A stretch of 7,563 nucleotides of DNA from Bacteroidia bacterium. Lineage in GTDB: Bacteria > Bacteroidota > Bacteroidia > NS11-12g > UBA9320. Below are positions 6,879 to 7,563 of the stretch, one piece after another. Made by a program: the position numbers and the translations under genes. Each line of letters starts with the position of its first letter. The first letter of the stretch is position 1. The DNA lies in NCBI GenBank assembly GCA_029253325.1, contig JAQWZS010000062.1, forward strand, positions 1 to 7,563, written 5' to 3'. The notes beneath the pieces were generated by a model, which worked only from the letters and a program-made list of their open reading frames with translations, did no database searches and was not told the DNA's origin.

Positions 6879-7563
6879 TTATTGCTTTATCATTTTTGTG
6901 GTCGATTGATTACCTTCAGCACTAATTTTAATAAAGTAGGATCCTGGCTTCAAATGACTTACATCTAAATCTATCGTACTATTTTTTAGCTCTAGGATTT
7001 CATATTCCGAAACTAGTCTACCCAAACAGTCCATTATTTCTAAAGCATCTACCTTCTTATCCAATACGAATACTTTTACTTTCTGTTCTGCTGGATTAGG
7101 ATAAATCGATACTGCCGACATGTCTGAATGATCCCCTTCAAACAAGGTGTATCTGGCCAAATTCCAGTAATTCGGATCAATGATTAACTCTTCCACCTTA
7201 TGTCCGAGATCCAAGATTATATTTTCAATAGCCTGACTGTGGTCAATTGTAAAAATGCTATCACCACCCTCCCATTTTGCCTGAAATTGGATTTGCAAAG
7301 GAAAAAATTCTACGGATGGATGCGAAGTAGTTTGCGATAAATTAATACTAATTGTTTTTGCGTTTATTCTATTCCACTCCACGGACAAAATAGGGAAGCC
7401 TTCTTTGTATACATAACGATCAAAAAAAAGTGAAAGATCTACATTACTTGCAGCTTCCATCTCATCTATGAAATCTGCAGTGTATGCAAAACCATAACAC
7501 ACATCTGTATTTTTGAGGTAGTTTCTAGTAGCTTCAAAAAAAGCGGAATCTCCTATTTCCCAT
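6879..7563 (-). CDS. M1-family aminopeptidase, C-terminal part, with T9SS sorting domain (5' end outside window)
   Basis: The reading frame is open to the window edge (first complete codon 7560-7562), giving 227 residues of the C-terminus. A GTG at 7500-7502 could be read as a start, but the sequence before it (WEIGDSAFFEATRNYLKN) continues the family pattern, so that Val is internal. Residues 1-65 match the helical end of M1 metallopeptidases: FFEATRNYL, FAYTADFIDEME, LSLFFDRYVY and GFPILSVEW. A beta-rich segment ending ELIIDPNYWNLARY follows, typical of the M1 end. The last 80 or so residues are a type A sorting domain with YPNP at 154-157. The zinc motif HExxH would lie upstream, so catalytic competence cannot be judged. 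It is presumably a secreted peptidase feeding on peptides. Confident family call from pattern; no database check. Confidence 0.85.
   Translation of the reverse strand, partial: WEIGDSAFFEATRNYLKNTDVCYGFAYTADFIDEMEAASNVDLSLFFDRYVYKEGFPILSVEWNRINAKTISINLSQTTSHPSVEFFPLQIQFQAKWEGGDSIFTIDHSQAIENIILDLGHKVEELIIDPNYWNLARYTLFEGDHSDMSAVSIYPNPAEQKVKVFVLDKKVDALEIMDCLGRLVSEYEILELKNSTIDLDVSHLKPGSYFIKISAEGNQSTTKMIKQ

Noticed and set aside
7500..7502. GTG as start of a separate 207-residue gene
   Set aside because: The frame stays open upstream to the window edge, and those 20 codons continue the M1 peptidase pattern, so the gene is simply cut by the window.
1..7563. Mobile element, phage, defence system or CRISPR array
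   Set aside because: No transposase, integrase, nuclease, toxin-antitoxin pair, terminal inverted repeats or regularly spaced repeats were visible in any part of the window.

Overview
The window looks like chromosomal DNA of a low-GC, probably aquatic or marine, member of the Bacteroidota (flavobacteria-like). Three observations support this. Three long proteins end in type A Por/type IX secretion (T9SS) sorting domains with FPNP or YPNP motifs. The mature N-termini start with Gln or Val after AQ/GQ-type signal cleavage sites. Start codons lack convincing Shine-Dalgarno sequences, and one candidate promoter resembles the Bacteroidota TTTG/TAnnTTTG pattern. I see no tRNA, rRNA, CRISPR array, transposase, integrase or phage gene.

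Layout, left to right: (1) a small secreted protein of unknown function, + strand, 60-686; (2) a secreted CotH-family kinase-like protein with a T9SS tail, - strand, 721-2907, probably starting at TTG; (3) a lipoprotein of the metallo-beta-lactamase fold resembling PqqB, + strand, 3024-3980; (4) a large surface protein with a cupredoxin-like domain, two fasciclin (FAS1) domains, two copies of a GDGW-type repeat and a T9SS tail, - strand, 4004-6172; (5) a predicted lipoprotein glutathione peroxidase of the two-cysteine type, + strand, 6293-6874; (6) the C-terminal part of an M1-family aminopeptidase with a T9SS tail, - strand, 6879 to the window end, with its 5' end outside the window.

The genes alternate strand without exception, so each is probably transcribed alone. 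Convergent pairs are separated by only 34, 23 and 4 bases. The two divergent gaps (116 and 120 bases) must hold all the promoters for genes 2 to 5. All five complete products carry an export signal (three signal peptidase I type, two lipoprotein type), and the sixth has a secretion tail. The genes share a destination, the envelope or cell surface, rather than an evident pathway. I found no convincing new multi-gene system. The most interesting points are single-protein oddities: a cupredoxin domain lacking one copper-ligand histidine, a metallo-hydrolase with Gly in place of the Asp of HxHxDH, a probably surface-exposed CotH kinase, and a 10-base-phased ATTG triplet upstream of the peroxidase.
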